DNA of 64,000 bases from Henckelia pumila (Eukaryota; Streptophyta; Magnoliopsida; Lamiales; Gesneriaceae). The stretch covers positions 5,890,001-5,954,000 of the forward strand of contig NC_133123.1 of assembly GCF_033568475.1 (NCBI RefSeq), in the 5' to 3' direction. The translations under genes and the position numbers were made by a program. This document shows positions 1-13,698 of this stretch, one piece after another. How positions within the stretch are numbered: the stretch's first letter is position 1; each line of letters starts with the position of its first letter. Under the pieces are notes generated by a model. It was given only the letters and a program-made list of their open reading frames with translations. It did not search any database and was not told the origin of the DNA.

Positions 1-392
1 CACTTGAGCCCACAAAAAGTAATGAATATCATCATCCTCATTTTCAGCTCATGGTTCAAAACACAAAGAAAAGGACATGATAAGAGAAGCAACAGAGCTC
101 TGAAAATGCTGCCACCTTCAAATGCAACAAGCATAAGGTAAGGAAAGAAGGATTGGTTCCTTAGCAATCCTCCGTGGATATCACAAACAACGGTTTGCGC
201 CTTTCTTCCATGCAGATTGCATTTGGTTACACTCGGATACAAAGGGAATTGGTGAGAAATTTTCGTGGTGAATGGGTTTTTCAGCAAGAAACCATGGTTC
301 TTGACTTTCATTACAGCTCGGTAGCAAGAGTTGGCCAAAAACTGGTACAAGAACCAGTCTGCCAATCTGAGGAGCACCATTGGGAACTCCAT
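1..392 (-). CDS. GPAT1: Glycerol-3-phosphate sn-2 acyltransferase, GPAT1-like, first exon (partial)
   Basis: The minus strand from 392 stays open for 130 codons to the window edge. The protein opens M-E-F-P-M-V-L-L-R-L-A-D-W, continues with a Y-Q-F-L-A-N-S-C-Y-R-A stretch, and ends in F-I-T-F-C-G-L-K. These are the N-terminal features of land-plant GPAT1-3, membrane enzymes that acylate glycerol-3-phosphate for cutin, suberin and tapetal lipids. The first part of the HAD-like domain is visible as C-D-I-H-G-G-L-L; active GPAT4/6/8 phosphatases have D-x-D-G-T there, so loss of the second Asp fits the phosphatase-inactive GPAT1 side. A hydrophobic segment follows (F-P-Y-L-M-L-V-A-F). The acyltransferase domain lies outside the window. 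An in-frame ATG at 416 would add eight residues; 392 matches the family start better. The exact subgroup is inferred. Confidence 0.9.
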   Translation of the reverse strand, partial: MEFPMVLLRLADWFLYQFLANSCYRAVMKVKNHGFLLKNPFTTKISHQFPLYPSVTKCNLHGRKAQTVVCDIHGGLLRNQSFFPYLMLVAFEGGSIFRALLLLLSCPFLCVLNHELKMRMMIFITFCGLK

Positions 393-511
393 TGTTTTTA
401 GCGGTGATGTTTTCATTTGAAAGTGTCCGAAGAAAAAAGTTATATGGATTCTGAAAGAAGGAGAAAAGCAGTATATATGGCGGTGAAGAAATAAGGGACA
501 TATATCAGTGG

Positions 512-519
512 TATTTATA
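512..519 (-). promoter_or_regulatory. TATA box of the GPAT1-like gene
   Basis: TATAAATA on the minus strand, about 120 bp upstream of the ATG at 392. This is a normal core-promoter spacing for a plant gene with a short leader. Confidence 0.55.
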
Positions 520-560
520 GTGAGAGGGAGGGAGTGGGGAAGGTTGACCATAACAAATTT

Positions 561-742
561 GGGAAATGCTACGTGTACACATTGAGTTACATATTGAGTT
601 ACATGCTACACATGAAATTATAAAATTATTTCTTCACTTGAATTAGAAAAAATCTTTCCAAAATACATTAAGAATATTTATGTAATTTCAAGTACAATGT
701 GTAACTCAACGTGTAACTCTCAGTGTACATGTAGTATCACCA
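561..742. mobile_element. Short Mutator-like MITE, copy 1
   Basis: The left end reads GGGAAATGCTACGTGTACAC and the reverse complement of the right end reads GGTGATACTACATGTACACT, so the element is bounded by imperfect inverted repeats of about 40 bp. Flanks aacaaattt and aaaaaattt resemble a 9-bp target duplication with one mismatch. A related element of nearly the same size is at 39390-39575. There is no coding capacity. Superfamily (Mutator) is inferred from target-duplication length. Confidence 0.55.
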
Positions 743-1434
743 AAAAAATTTTGTTCGCGTATTGCATTAATTGTCATGACTGAAATACCAATTATTGTCA
801 TTTTAAAATTATTATTACGTTTTCTGAGAAATTGCACTACGTGTGGTACATGCATTTTTCGAAGAAATTTCTTCAAACATTATGTGTTTATGTTACGTTT
901 TATGTTGTAAAAGCATATGTCATGTGGACAAAAACTTTAAAAATGTAGAGTTTTAAATCTATATATTTCTTTATAGTATATTGTAATAATTGGTAGGTTA
1001 TGTGTTGTTCACTGCCAAATGAATATTAAAAAAAAATGTAAAATGTTATCTGAATATGTGTGTGTTTTATAATAAAGATAGGTGTTTTGATTTTACAATG
1101 CGCGTTGGATTGTGGGCTTGGGACCTCCTGTTTCTATCACCATTCTTGAGATAAAGTTCAGAGAGGGCAATCAATGTTGTTTCAACTGAAACTCTAAAAT
1201 TTATTTCTGATCAATTTTGACCTTTTTACTTGTATTTTTTAATGAGGGGAAAATTGACAGAGAGATGAAATCACTGCCGAAATTAATTAAGAATCCCACC
1301 AACTGTGCGTATATAGTTGACCTTTTTTTTTGTGCTTAAAAAATCTTTAACACCAAATTGTCTGTTTCATTAAACGATGATATAAAATTGTAGACTTAAT
1401 TTCATGAATGAACTGAACTAAAAAAATTGTATAT

Positions 1435-1488
<54 letters not shown>

Positions 1489-3242
1489 GAATAAATTGAA
1501 TTCAATATTCTCAAAACATATAGGACAACTTCCGATGTTGCATTTAGGACGACTTCCAATACTGATATATTTAAAAAAAATTATTTATAATAATTTGCAC
1601 GTTATTTACATTAATTACCTAGTTTAAGAGAGAAAAAGGTTTATCATCATGTGTGTGAACTTACATTTAAAATTTGAAACAAGCAACCTACAAATCAATT
1701 ATTACAAGGAAGAGACAATTAGGGAGTTGTTAATTATAATTCCAATGAAATTTTAATTTCACCAAGAATTTAAACAATTAATTAGTTTGCTATTTACCAA
1801 TGCAATATTATTGATTTGATCCGATTAATTAGTGGTTAGAATAATCGGAAAAAATGCATGCCAACATATATATCACATCATCATAATGAAAATTTCAAAT
1901 TTGAAGGCATCTTTTGAGTAATTCAATTCTAACGTATATACGGTTTGAAATCTTCTTTGAATCCAAGCTCATGCAATTCTCGTTAAAAAGTCTGGTGAGG
2001 ATTTAATCATTTGATGTGGATTATCTTATAATTCATTCTTGCATGAATTTTGCATGCAACTCTGTAAGTTTGAATAGTCCAACCACACCTAATATGTGTC
2101 CTTTTGGTAGTACATATGTATCTCAAACAATTCTTTTAATTAAATATTGTATATACAATTTTTGTTACATTTCTTCTAAAGTTCGGATTTTTAACATATC
2201 GTGCTATGTCAATTAATATACACAACTTTCTCAAAATTTTGAGTTTCTGTTGATCCTAATTGAAGACTCGAATGTTGTATATTGCTTTTTGTAGTCGATG
2301 CATCCATTTGGCGTTTGTTGGTCTCATTTGTATTTTATCATGTCACAATAATTTCATTTGCAACATGTTTAGAGTTTGAAGTAGTCTTCACGGGCTTGAT
2401 GTGACATCAATTTGATATTGTTGATATACTTTGGTGTTTTTGGCTTTTTGCCATTCAAGCATTTCAATTCTTATGAAATATATTATATATACATTTTGAG
2501 CATAATATATTATATATACTTCCACTCAAAAAATATATTTTATATATACCAAGTACCAAGCTACAATCTACAATAAGATTTTGGCATTCATGAAACCCTA
2601 ATAACATAATAATATTTTATGTTAACATTACCATTTACTAAATTTCTTAAACGAAATCTTGAACTGCAACTAATTTTAGTACAACACAAATCTATCATAC
2701 GTACTTACACACTTGAACGTGGGTGTGCCCAATGTACTTATTTAAGTATTTCTAAAAATGACGAGATTTTTTTATACAACAGTAAGTAAATCATATGTTC
2801 TGAAGCCACAAAGGTATTAATTTGATGTCATAAACTCTTGGTTCAGATAGGACAAGAACACAGAAAAACAAGACGAGTCTCCAACTGTACATTGCCCAGA
2901 AAATCCTTACAGCTCTCCGACACTCAAATCAGCTCTATAAACTACTGTACACTTACCAGAACCGAGGGCATCACAATAGAATAAACCGAAAAACTGGGCA
3001 AGAATCCGCCTCGCCTTGTTCCTCTCCCTTTGTTAAATATCACTTGCTGCTATGACACATGTTGAAGTTCCACTGCCACTGCCACTGCCTCGTCGAATAC
3101 CCCCAACCAAGGGGGAACGAAAATCCATATCCATCACAAGACGTTGACATTTTTATGTACGCGAGAATTTCTATACAAAAAATTAATAATGTTCCACCAA
3201 TGATTATTGAGAATCTACAACTTCACCAACAGATTTAAGGTG
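743..3242. other. Intergenic, AT-rich, no gene seen
   Basis: Spacer between the divergent GPAT1-like promoter and the 3' end of the AML gene. It holds one clear microsatellite (1436-1486). The last few hundred bases (from about 2830) are probably the 3' UTR of the minus-strand AML gene. Short open frames here show no protein similarity I recognise. Confidence 0.6.
1436..1486. repeat. (AT)n(TG)n microsatellite
   Basis: A few TA repeats run straight into about 22 uninterrupted TG dinucleotides. The open frame across it is a repeat artefact. Confidence 0.95.
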
Positions 3243-6200
3243 CTACAGCTTCTCATCTGAATCGTCCTTTGGGCTGTCGAGGGAGTCTCCAGCATAAGAT
3301 CCATCTGGCTGACGTATAAAAACATTCAAGTTGCCAGATGGAAAAGATTCCTAAGTATCCATGAAAAAGAATGGAATTAATTACACAAATTTCTTACAAG
3401 TTTGTACTGCAAAACCAGTAATTATGGTGAGTGGAGGAAATATACAAGGAAAGTTGTTTAGCTCGTAGCTAGAACTGGAAAATTCTTATGTGCCAATAAA
3501 CCAAAATTAAATAGCTCCAAAAAAAACATTAATGTACCAGGTAACCAGTCCCTTGGCCCTCCGACTGGAAAATAATTGGTCGACAGCGTTTGTCTTCATT
3601 CATTAAACTCGAATTCTGGAAGTGCGAGACAAGACCTGCCTTTCCTTGGATTCTTGCATATGCCAAGGAAGCAACCTTTTCACTATTGAACTTTTCCCAT
3701 TTCTTCCCATTAAACACCTAGCAAGATGTGCATGATCAATTGATTTGTCAATTGAAAGATCAATATGTTATAGAGAAATATTGCTTGAAAGTATATTAGA
3801 TATCTAGAATTCCTGATTCCATAAAAAATTTTGGTGCACAAACCTGATAGAAAGTCACAATGTGTGAAGGAGACACCATATTTATGAAGGCATACCCCAC
3901 ATTGCACTTATTCTGGACCAAAACAAATACACATTGATCACCAACAGTGAAACAAAAATATATATGGATACAACCAAATGCGAAGTTACCTTAAAATCGA
4001 TCGGTAAATAGAGAAAATCATATGTACCCTTGTGGGTTTCATCGATGGCTGCAAGCAGCATCTTCGACGTGTATCTTCAGAGATGTAAAGAAGAAAGATA
4101 AATAAAAATCAGCAATTGAAAATAAGAAACCCACACAAAGAAAATGATTGAGTTTTACTTGTTTGGGATGTTTTTAATCATCAAAGTGGTCCTGCTATCT
4201 TCACCATTCACGATCTTTTCCAAATCAAGTTGATACTGCCTTTTATTTTCCGTATGGGTACCACTCTCAGCCCTTCTATTCCGAGCCCGGTCAAACAGTC
4301 CGTCGTTAATTATCGTTCCCATGCCACCAAAAGAGCCATTCTCAAAATACAAAGGACCGTTTCTCGACAGTGGAATCATTCGGGAGCTAGGAGAACCACT
4401 TTCCGTAAAGTTTCCCGCAAAAGAAATTCCTCTGCTCGCAGCCCCAGGAGAACCAAGATGCACTGCATGAATACCATGGTTGAGACCATAATTTTTTACT
4501 CCAAAAGCTGCTGCTTGGTTTATATAGGATGGTTCTGGCGATTCTGGGAAAAATCCAAAATGCCTGTCTAGTTGAATACCAGATGGAGCAGATCCCACAT
4601 GATGACCTGAACCAGCAAACGAGCCATGTGGACTAGTATGTGGAAAACCAATTCCTTGCTTGCTCAATGGGAATGGACGTCCTTTCAATGATGATGACCA
4701 GGGTGAAGAATTTAATTTTTCTGAGGTGATAGTAGGACTTCCCCAGAGAAATTGAGGACCAGAAAGCGTTCCATCACTCGAAAGCTTGGAATCACCAAAT
4801 GGTGAGACAGGATCACAACTCGAACTTAACTTGGGATCATAAACAGAGTAAGGATGCTGATATGCAGCTCCTTGTGCTGTCTCAGATTTAGTAATTACTT
4901 GGCTAACCCTTCTGGGATCTTTACCTATAGGGGCCATCTTCGGAGAGTTCGAGTCATGGGTGGGAAGAATAGAGGCCAACCCAGGCAAGTGATTGCTTCC
5001 CCCAGGACTAAGACTTACCAAATTAGACATAGTCGGACTATATGCATGGAATGAATTGTGCTCAACTGGGCTGCCAAAATTTTGCCAGCTACCTACAAAT
5101 AAAATGTCACCAGTTAAAGTTCCAAATTATGCAGGAATGATCCCAGAAACAAGAAATGGTTTTAGATACATAAATCGCCCATCAACATGCCTGGAGGAGA
5201 GTTGGCTATGGGCGAACCGACATGATGCAGGAAACCTAGGGCTTCATCTTGATCCGGCTCTAGACTCAGCTGCTGAATTAAGCTGCATAGAGAAAGAACA
5301 ACCATTGTTGTTATAACTATACTTGAAATTTGTTTCCTACACCAATGAGTTTCGACGGAAGATTTGACAACAGTTCAATTAAAACTGTGGACCGAAACTA
5401 AAACTAGAACCTACAATATGAACCCTTTTTCAGTTTTGTTTTGAAATCACAAACCATATGAAGAACCTAAAGGTTCTATTCCCGTTTCCAGGAATTATAA
5501 TAAGAAATTTTTTTCTTAAAAAATAAAAAAACAGAACTGAGGCCAAAATCGTAGCCAACTTAAGTACTCTAAATTATTTGACTTGCAGAAATTAAGTTCA
5601 ATACCTGTTTCGAATTTTTTCGTTTAGCCAAAATCCTAATTCAAAATAATTTAATCTATTTGACAAATATAAATCAAATTAAAAACGTGCTTTTATTTAA
5701 ACTTTAAAAATATCCATAACATTTTGTAATACAAGTAATCAATATTTAATCTAATTAATTTAATGGTGTGGTAACCTCAAAATCCGAACCACTATTTTTC
5801 TTAACCACGATGAATGAGTTCATAAAGTATCAGAAACCTAGGTTTCTACACGCACCGCGCGTTATTTGTAAATATGCACATGCTACAGGGTCTAACTTAA
5901 GAACAGCAACTAAAGAAGACAAGAAGTCAAATTTCACATTAACCATGTAGCAGTCGAAGTTAGATTGAGATTCTGCCATTCTTACTTTAACATATCACTG
6001 TGTCAACAACATAGATAGATATTCAAAAGTTTAAAATTCACCAGAAATTCAATAAATCTCAAACACAAATGGCATAGATCAGGGTTGCACAATAAAAGGA
6101 GAAAATCAGCATCTAAGGATTGATAACGAAATAATGTACCTTCTACGAGCTCCACCAGGTCGGCTAGGTTCAAGTTTTATGCGCTTCCCAGCAATGTCAA

Positions 6201-8063
6201 TTCTATTTAAAGCCTTAAGAGCTGCATCCGCATCTCTTACGTCATAAAACTCGATAAACTTGTGGTGCCGTTTGTGTGGTGTTTCCCTTATCTGAGGTCA
6301 ATACATCACAATAAAAATAGCAATTTAGCTATCAATGCAAAGAAACTCCTGGAGAAGAACGGTGACAAATTGGCACAACAGTGAAACATTACCTCCTTAA
6401 TTTCCCCATAAGCTCCAAATATTTGGCGAAGATCATCATTGGACACAGATGCATCCAAATTGAAAACAACCAGAGTCCCTTGGTTCACATCCTTTTCTGA
6501 TGGGTTATCCTGCATAAACCAAGAAACAAAGGATAAGAAAAAATATTCAATTCAAAGACAATTCAATTAATTATGATATGAATTATATCTTGGTTTGCAC
6601 CTTTGGAATTGAAAAATGAATATCGAGTTTTCTTCGTCTCAGGGGCTTGTTCTGTAATGAACGCATTGCAGTTCGAGCAGCTCTGATATCATAGTAAGAT
6701 ATCATCACAAATCCCCTGTGCTTGCACGCAGTATAGAGAGTTCTGATATCTCCAAAATGCTATTGAGAGGGGGAGGAATAGTGAGAAAGGTAAAGTGGAA
6801 AAAGTTCAGTATTTTTACCCTAGTCCTGAAAATAAGTAATACCTAAATAATATTGATAATTTACACTTCCATCAAATGCACAATCCTTTGAGAGGCAAAA
6901 TAAAGAATTTTCTCACAGTTTAAGGAATCTAATCATGTTTTTTGTTCAAATTAAAGCGATGTTAGTTAACAGGTAATTCTTTTGAGCGAAGACAAAGCAA
7001 CTTGAGTCGATGTGTCAAGCTTGAACAGAAATTTACTAGTCAATTGGCACGGCTGCTGCTCTAGTCAGTGTGAACAATCATTGCACCATACAAATTCATA
7101 CAATTCAATGAGTTTTCGTTCTCTTTTTGCAAGCAAAACAATCAAAAGGTGAGAGACAACTAAACTATGTGGACAGCGAACCAAAGAAACAGGATTATAT
7201 TTATTTAGCAATACCTCAAAGAGAGACTTAAGTTCAGAGTCCTCCACGTTACTGTTGATATTCCGAACAAATAAAGTTCTTGAAGGGTGCTCTCCGTATG
7301 GATGCTCACCACTTACAGTTCCTGCGCCATTAGCCAAACCATAATGAGCAGCACTGGCTCCACTGGTAACATCAGATGTAGATAACCGTGATATACCATT
7401 GACTAAACTCTCATGGCTTTCAGATTCTATTTCCAGACCCCCTCCACTTTCAAAGAAGTCATCATCCAAATCCTCGAGTTGAGTCGGCAACCCAGTAAGA
7501 TCGAAATCATCCATGAGACCGGCGAAAAGTTCATCTTCATCACCTGGAAGACCGCTTCCTATTGCACTTGGTTCGAGGTCTTCGAGTGGATCCCTATCTT
7601 CATCTCCCATACGAAATTTACTAAGGCTAGGAAAATCATCATCATTTGGTAGGCCAGTTTGTCCGGATTCGCTAAATTTAACTGATAAAGGAAGCATTCT
7701 AAGAAATTGTCTAAAGCAAAAAAAAGTAAAAACATTATAATCAATCATTCAATTGCAAATGCTCACATGTCTCATGTCGTATGACAGGTAACGAGGTAGA
7801 AAACAAGCTAGCATCACTAGATGTATGATATACATCAGTCCCGCTAGGAAGTCTCCATGGATTTTTCTCTTTTGAAGATGACGGTGAGAATGGAAGTTTA
7901 TGACCTACATACACCAATATGCAATAATCAAGACATCATGGTAAACAAGAACGAATTCCTTGATATCATACGTTAACATCTGTTGTGAACAAATGATTGA
8001 TAACACTTTGATGAGGACGACAGGGCTAAACTAACCAGAAACATTTTTCAACTGTTTCTCCAT
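3243..8063 (-). CDS. AML2: Mei2-like RNA-binding protein (AML/ML family, AML2 type), 12 coding exons
   Basis: Plant Mei2-like proteins bind RNA and promote meiosis and vegetative growth. Exons, 5' to 3' on the minus strand: 8063-8036, 7904-7767, 7681-7215, 6759-6601, 6509-6393, 6291-6140, 5282-5191, 5092-4159, 4074-3990, 3912-3844, 3717-3538, 3350-3243. All phases agree and give 842 residues, a normal family length. RRM1 is in exons 3-4 (S-R-T-L-F-V-R-N-I, then R-G-F-V-M-I-S-Y). RRM2 is in exons 5-6 (G-T-L-V-V-F-N-L-D, then H-K-F-I-E-F-Y-D-V-R). The diagnostic C-terminal Mei2 RRM3 spans exons 8-11 (T-T-L-M-I-K-N-I-P-N-K, N-V-G-Y-A-F-I-N, F-N-G-K-K-W-E-K-F). The central exon 8 is long and low-complexity, as in the family. 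Intron 7 appears to use a GC donor. The start M-E-K-Q-L-K-N is the first ATG in frame; 5' leader exons probably extend to about 9.5 kb. The AML2 assignment rests on the MPK20 neighbour. Confidence 0.94.
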
Positions 8064-9540
8064 TGGAATCACTTCCTGCAGAAACAAAACATTAAAAGGA
8101 ACCAAATCGTCATAATCGCTCTGAGCTGGCAAAGCCATAACAAACTGAATGTCAGCATTTCAGCCTTCGAGATTAGGTTTCTCAAAAATGCCTAATTGAC
8201 ACAAGGATAAAACAAAATGTTGATTGGGGGAAGTGCTACCTACATACAGTAGTATCACGAGCAGCAACCACAATCAATTACAGCTATCCAATCAAGTGTA
8301 ACCAAAGATGAACGATAAATAAATATGGGTTTGTTAATTATAAAATAACAAAGATAAGAGCCTAGACCAAGTTTAGGAACAGCAAACAGATAGTTTCACT
8401 AATTTTACCGTTTCGAAGATAGCAATTACAGAAAACAAGCTCAAAACCACACAAACACATTGTAAGTCGAAAACAAGATTTTGACCTTCTATACCAAAGC
8501 AGGGTACAAATAGCAAAAGCTGTATCAGAATTACAAATGAACAAAGCTTGGACCATAAAACCACTTGATGGATGAAATAAAAAAAATTCTGAGTGAGAAA
8601 AAAAAAAAGGACAATAAATAAGGGACAACTACAAAAGGAGGCATTTATAACGAGTTTTTATGTTCTAAACTCAGAATATAAGAATCGAAGTGAGAGCGTT
8701 ATTCATGTGAAAACTCCACCCGTAATCGGTGAAATACAAAGGATACATATAGATCAACCCGTTTAAAGAAAAATACAAACCCCTTTTGGTCAAACTACGC
8801 CCAGGCTTCAAGAAGGAAAAAATCAACAAGAACATATTTTCCAAATCACATAAACGACCACTATCCGTGAACTTCAATTGGAACAAGGCATGTCCAAAAA
8901 AAAACACAAACCACCGAGAAGATTTCATAATTTAGGTACTGCACAGTGCACACCATATAAAAATCGTAACTTTACCTACAAAATATCTGAATTGGATGTT
9001 TTCAATAGAAACCATTACCTTTGAATACCCAGTTAAGCATAATACAAGCAAAGGAAAATAGAATAAAAACGAGACCAACCTCAATTAAACAGTCAAAATC
9101 GAGCATAAAAATCCCAAAACAACAGAGATATAGAAAGAAAGAAGGGGGAAAGAGTACCTCATGAGCAAGATGAAGAAGACTGATAACTGCCAAAAAAGAA
9201 GATGTAAGATAGAGAAAGAAAGAGACGCAAAGAACAAAAATAATTTTTTATTATTTATCAAACCAAAAAATCAAAGGCTTGATTAAAAGGGAGGCCACTG
9301 GAGAGTAAACCACAAATTTACAAGCCCGCAAAAATCGAACAAATCAAATCAAAAACAGTATCGTAGAAGCAAACAAGTTACTCTCTTGTACTCTCACTCC
9401 TCCCCTGCATAATACCCAGTAAAATGTCTGCAAAAGAGACGGAGAGAGCTAAAAAATAAAAAATAAAATCCCACAGAGATGGAAAAAGGGTACGATTTTC
9501 TAGGGAAGAGAGAAACCCACGAAGCAAAATGGTCCAAAGG
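8064..9540 (-). other. Probable 5' leader exons and introns of the AML gene
   Basis: Upstream of the AML start codon the minus strand has a plausible small leader exon (9186-9158, between a pyrimidine-rich AG acceptor and a GT donor) that splices to the ATG exon at 8075. Pyrimidine-rich sequence consistent with a first leader exon lies around 9370-9530. Open frames in this span begin at non-ATG codons or fall in introns. Exact transcript ends cannot be fixed without RNA data. Confidence 0.4.
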
Positions 9541-12500
9541 GAACAACACAGTGGAGAATGATTGGAGGGAAAAGAGATGGATGATTGATTTTACTTACCA
9601 AGAAAATTGAATTGATTATTCTTTAGATTAAATTGTTTCAAAAAAAATTCAATCTTTTGTTAATTGCAGATACGAAATATCCTTGCTTAGTTGCTTTTAC
9701 ATTGGTGCTTCTTATTAATTTCCCATACCCGTAAGGCGCTGTTTGGCACTCTGTCTAAGAACAGAGCTCTCCCAAATATGATAATTTAGAAAATTAACTT
9801 ATGTTTGGCTGACATCTATGGTATTCTAAAAAAAACACATATTTGATAAATTAAAACTAATGTCTTTATGTACGCGTAAATAATTATCTGAATATTATTT
9901 TTGTCATTTTAAAAATAATAATTTTTCTATGTTTTTATTAAAATTGATGCAACCATCTAAAGGTTTTTGAAATTAGATAAATATAATATTAAATTTATAA
10001 ATGTAGATAAATATAAGATTGAATAATTTAAAAAAAATTATTTCAGGACGATAAAAAAATTTAAACAATAAAGTTATAATGAAGAAATAAGTGTAGTTTT
10101 AAATAAAATTTCACCAACTTAATTTGAAGTTAGTTAATATGAGGCATTATTTAAATTACATAGGAAGATGTTATTTTTAAAATAATGATAAATATTATGA
10201 CATGACAAAAAAACAAATTCACCAAAATTATATATCTAGTTGATACTGCTAATAGACATATTAAAATGGGCGAAGTTTGTCTGGTTGATCCAACCTGTAT
10301 AGAAAATTAGGTGAGTTTGTTGGCAATTTTTCAACCCATTAAAATGACTGTCGATCCGCGGCCCGCTCCGCTTAATGATCGGTTACGGGTCAGCTAGTCC
10401 CAACTCGTCTAATTTCGCATAAATTGAGATAAAATCTGCGGTTCAAAACCAAATTATAACAACTCCAACTTTAAAAATAATTATATATAAGTACGTCATC
10501 TAAATTAATTGGTGATTTAATTTTTAAAGGTCTTTCCATGTGTTTTTTATGATTATTATAAAATCCTTCATCTGTTTAGATATACGTGTGTGTGTTTTTT
10601 ATTCACATAAGAACTTGAAGAGATAAAAATTGCGATCGTTAATGTGCCTCTCTCCTCCTCTTCCTAATAATGCATCCAAACAAACCTTTGGTGTTTTGAT
10701 TATTTTTCTATTAGTTGCTATATTTGGCTGCAATTAAATTTGGTTTGAGGTCCGTTGACCGTACAAAATTCATTGTTCAGGTGTCTTATTTAATACAGTT
10801 TATATTTATAATTATATTTATACGGATATAAAATAAATAAATAAATAAATAAGGCTCAATTTTCCGTAAATTACAGGAAATGCCACCCGGCAGATTGTAT
10901 GGCAGTTGGCCAGTTCATATGGATATTGATAAAACTATGCGGCAATTGCAGTACAAAAATTGTACAACCCACGCCATCAAATTTGAATTTCAATTACATA
11001 AAGTAAAATATTTAATCTTGTGATGGATACCTAATTAATAATCAATATCTTATCATATCAATCGAAGTGTTTATAATTACTAAAAATAAGTAATTATTAA
11101 TATTTTTTCACATACTTGTTAATAGCAATTTTATAATTACTTATTTTTACAAATTGCAAACACTCCATAAGTTATATCTAAAATAAATAGACCCGATACA
11201 TAGCCATGATAGTAGTATTTTTTTCGATACAATCCACGTACATTATGGTATTTTTATTTATTTGATTTTTTAAATACATTTTATAATAAACACATGTTTT
11301 TTATATCTCAATGATTACTCAGATTATGGACGAGTTATATTTATTTATAAGTCAAGTCGAAACAAAAATTCATCTCATGGAATTAACATGTGAAATGATT
11401 TCACAAAAGTTTTGTTTATATTGTTTAATACATGTGATAAGTGATAAGGAAAGTGAAAAAATAATAAAAATAAATCAAAACCATCACTGTTTGAGAGAAA
11501 ATGTAGGATGGATTTGGGCCATATGTGTCAAAATTATGTGTTTTCTAAAATTAATTTATATTCTTTTCATATTATATGTTTAGTTCCTTTTGTTTGTGTG
11601 CATATGTATGAGATTGAGTTTGCTCAAGACAATAACACGGTGACATGTATCGTTGTCAACTTTTAGAAGAAAGGAGCTTGCATTAATTTGGAGTGGATGA
11701 TATTGGCTTATTCCTTGGCATGTTTTGCTTGAAAAAATGGGAATGCGATATTTTTACAAAGAGTATATAAAGATGGATATATGAGGCAAAGTAGTGGACT
11801 TAGGTAGCGTTTGAAAATTTTGTTAAAAAAAAATCGAGAAATATTTTTTAGTATGGTTGTCAAAAATCTATTTGTACAAATGTACCCTATTTATTTTTCT
11901 CAATCACTAAAACTTCAAAACTTACATATAAAAAGCATACATAAAATAAAAATCACGAGTACTATATATATTGAGTTAATTATATATATTAATTATTATT
12001 TGTAGTTAATTGGATTTTTTAATTTATTGATATATATGAGTTTTATTTCAAGTTATCTAGGCTTCTAAATTTTGTGTATATATAAACTATTTCATTGAAC
12101 ATTCAATATATTGAACATGATATGCTATTGAGTAGAAAATAACATCATAAATACAAAGTAAATCTATAATCATGTACATTATTAAATTCAAAAATTTATA
12201 CTTTATAAAATATAAAACAATTATTCAACTTATTTTAAAGAGAAATTTTTTTGATTCATTAACCCATCAAATTTTCATGAATTTTTTTATAAAATATAAT
12301 TTAATTATTGAAATACATTCACTATTGAATATAGAAAATATTTATAAGGATATTGATATATTAAAATTTTGTGTCATTACTAGCATGATTGATGTTCAAA
12401 ATTGTTTTTAAAATCATAAACAAGTTGAAAGATATATGAATAATAAAATACTAACATATATCTAATATGTATATTGATCCTATGATTTTTATTCATATTT

Positions 12501-13698
12501 TTTCATATAAAATTAGCCCCCTACGCCAAAATCCTGGGTCCGTCCATGGTACAAAAGATCCATAAAAATGATAATCAATCGGCATCAATATTCACAAAAT
12601 ACTCACAACTTCATTCATTACGTGAAAATTTTTAATATTGGCTAAAAGCCTTAACTAGTAACGTTTTGCTTATAATAAACAAATAAGATGAAAAATTATA
12701 GCAACGGACTCATGATGTGTTATTTTAAAAAGTTATTCCATAAATAGTAACTTTGAAAGTCCACTAGCCCATTGGTACGAGTCTTAGGACTCCGTTTACA
12801 CATGGGCCATGAGATTATTCGGCCTTAAGAGGCTCGAAAAAGTACGTAGCTTATAATTGGGCCTATTGATATATCTATCGACCAATGAACTTTATACAAC
12901 CGGCCCAGTTTGAGGTGCTAAAAGGATTTGTACTCTAAATTTCATACATATAAAATTTTTTGAAATATCTTACTGTAATTTTTTATTCAAGTAAATATCA
13001 ATTCGAAAATATTAAGCAAACAAGATCTCACGTTGTTTGACAAGCACATTAAAAGTTATCCCCTCAAGAAATCTACATAACATTGACAACATTTTGTCAA
13101 AATATTTTTCCCAAAAACAGAAAAATTAAAATAAGATATTGTGTGTATTTCTTAAATAACAATAATGTTTTTTAAAAAATGCATTTTGTTCCCCTTCTTT
13201 TTTCAATACAAGTTAAAATAATCTTATAGAACATTTTTCTGCAACATTCCGTGCGACACCAATAATTGATTGTCATGTGCATCAACCATCAAGTTTCAAC
13301 ATATTTTTTATTAATTGTATCAGATCGTCTCAAGAGTTAATTTTATTATACGGATCTTCAACTTGATCTATACATACAATGAAAAGTAATACATAAATAT
13401 TAACATTTTTAAGGTCAAATCGATGTTAATTTTTTTAAAACTGATCAGTTATAAGATTTCATATGAGTTTATTTTTTAATAAAATTAAAGTATCATCACT
13501 TTTTTAAAAAAACAAAATCATCACATATATCTTTCCGATGAAATTGACAAAATTTGTATAATAATAAAATAATAAAATATTAAATCAGACACCGATTACC
13601 ATATACAATCAGCTTCCACAGAATATTTACTTTTATGTTGAGTGGGTGATTTGCTTTTCGCGAACACTTCAACTCCAACGACTTTTTAATCTAATTTA
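9541..13698. other. Intergenic, AT-rich; degraded repeats, no gene seen
   Basis: More than 4 kb with no credible exon. Short open frames (for example 11311-11583) have composition typical of random AT-rich DNA. About 11790-12550 may be a degraded transposon: its right edge carries a motif like the G-G-A-C-C-C-A-G-G terminus common in plant transposon ends, and the left edge has a weak inverted match, but no convincing target duplication. A GC-richer patch at 10330-10440 is unassigned. Confidence 0.5.

Noticed and set aside
11311-11583. 90-codon plus-strand frame in the 9.5-15 kb desert
   Set aside because: No recognisable domain, AT-driven composition, no promoter or splice context.
11790-12550. 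Complete transposon with CAGTGG-type ends
   Set aside because: The right end resembles a known transposon terminus, but the left match is weak and flanks do not give a convincing target duplication.
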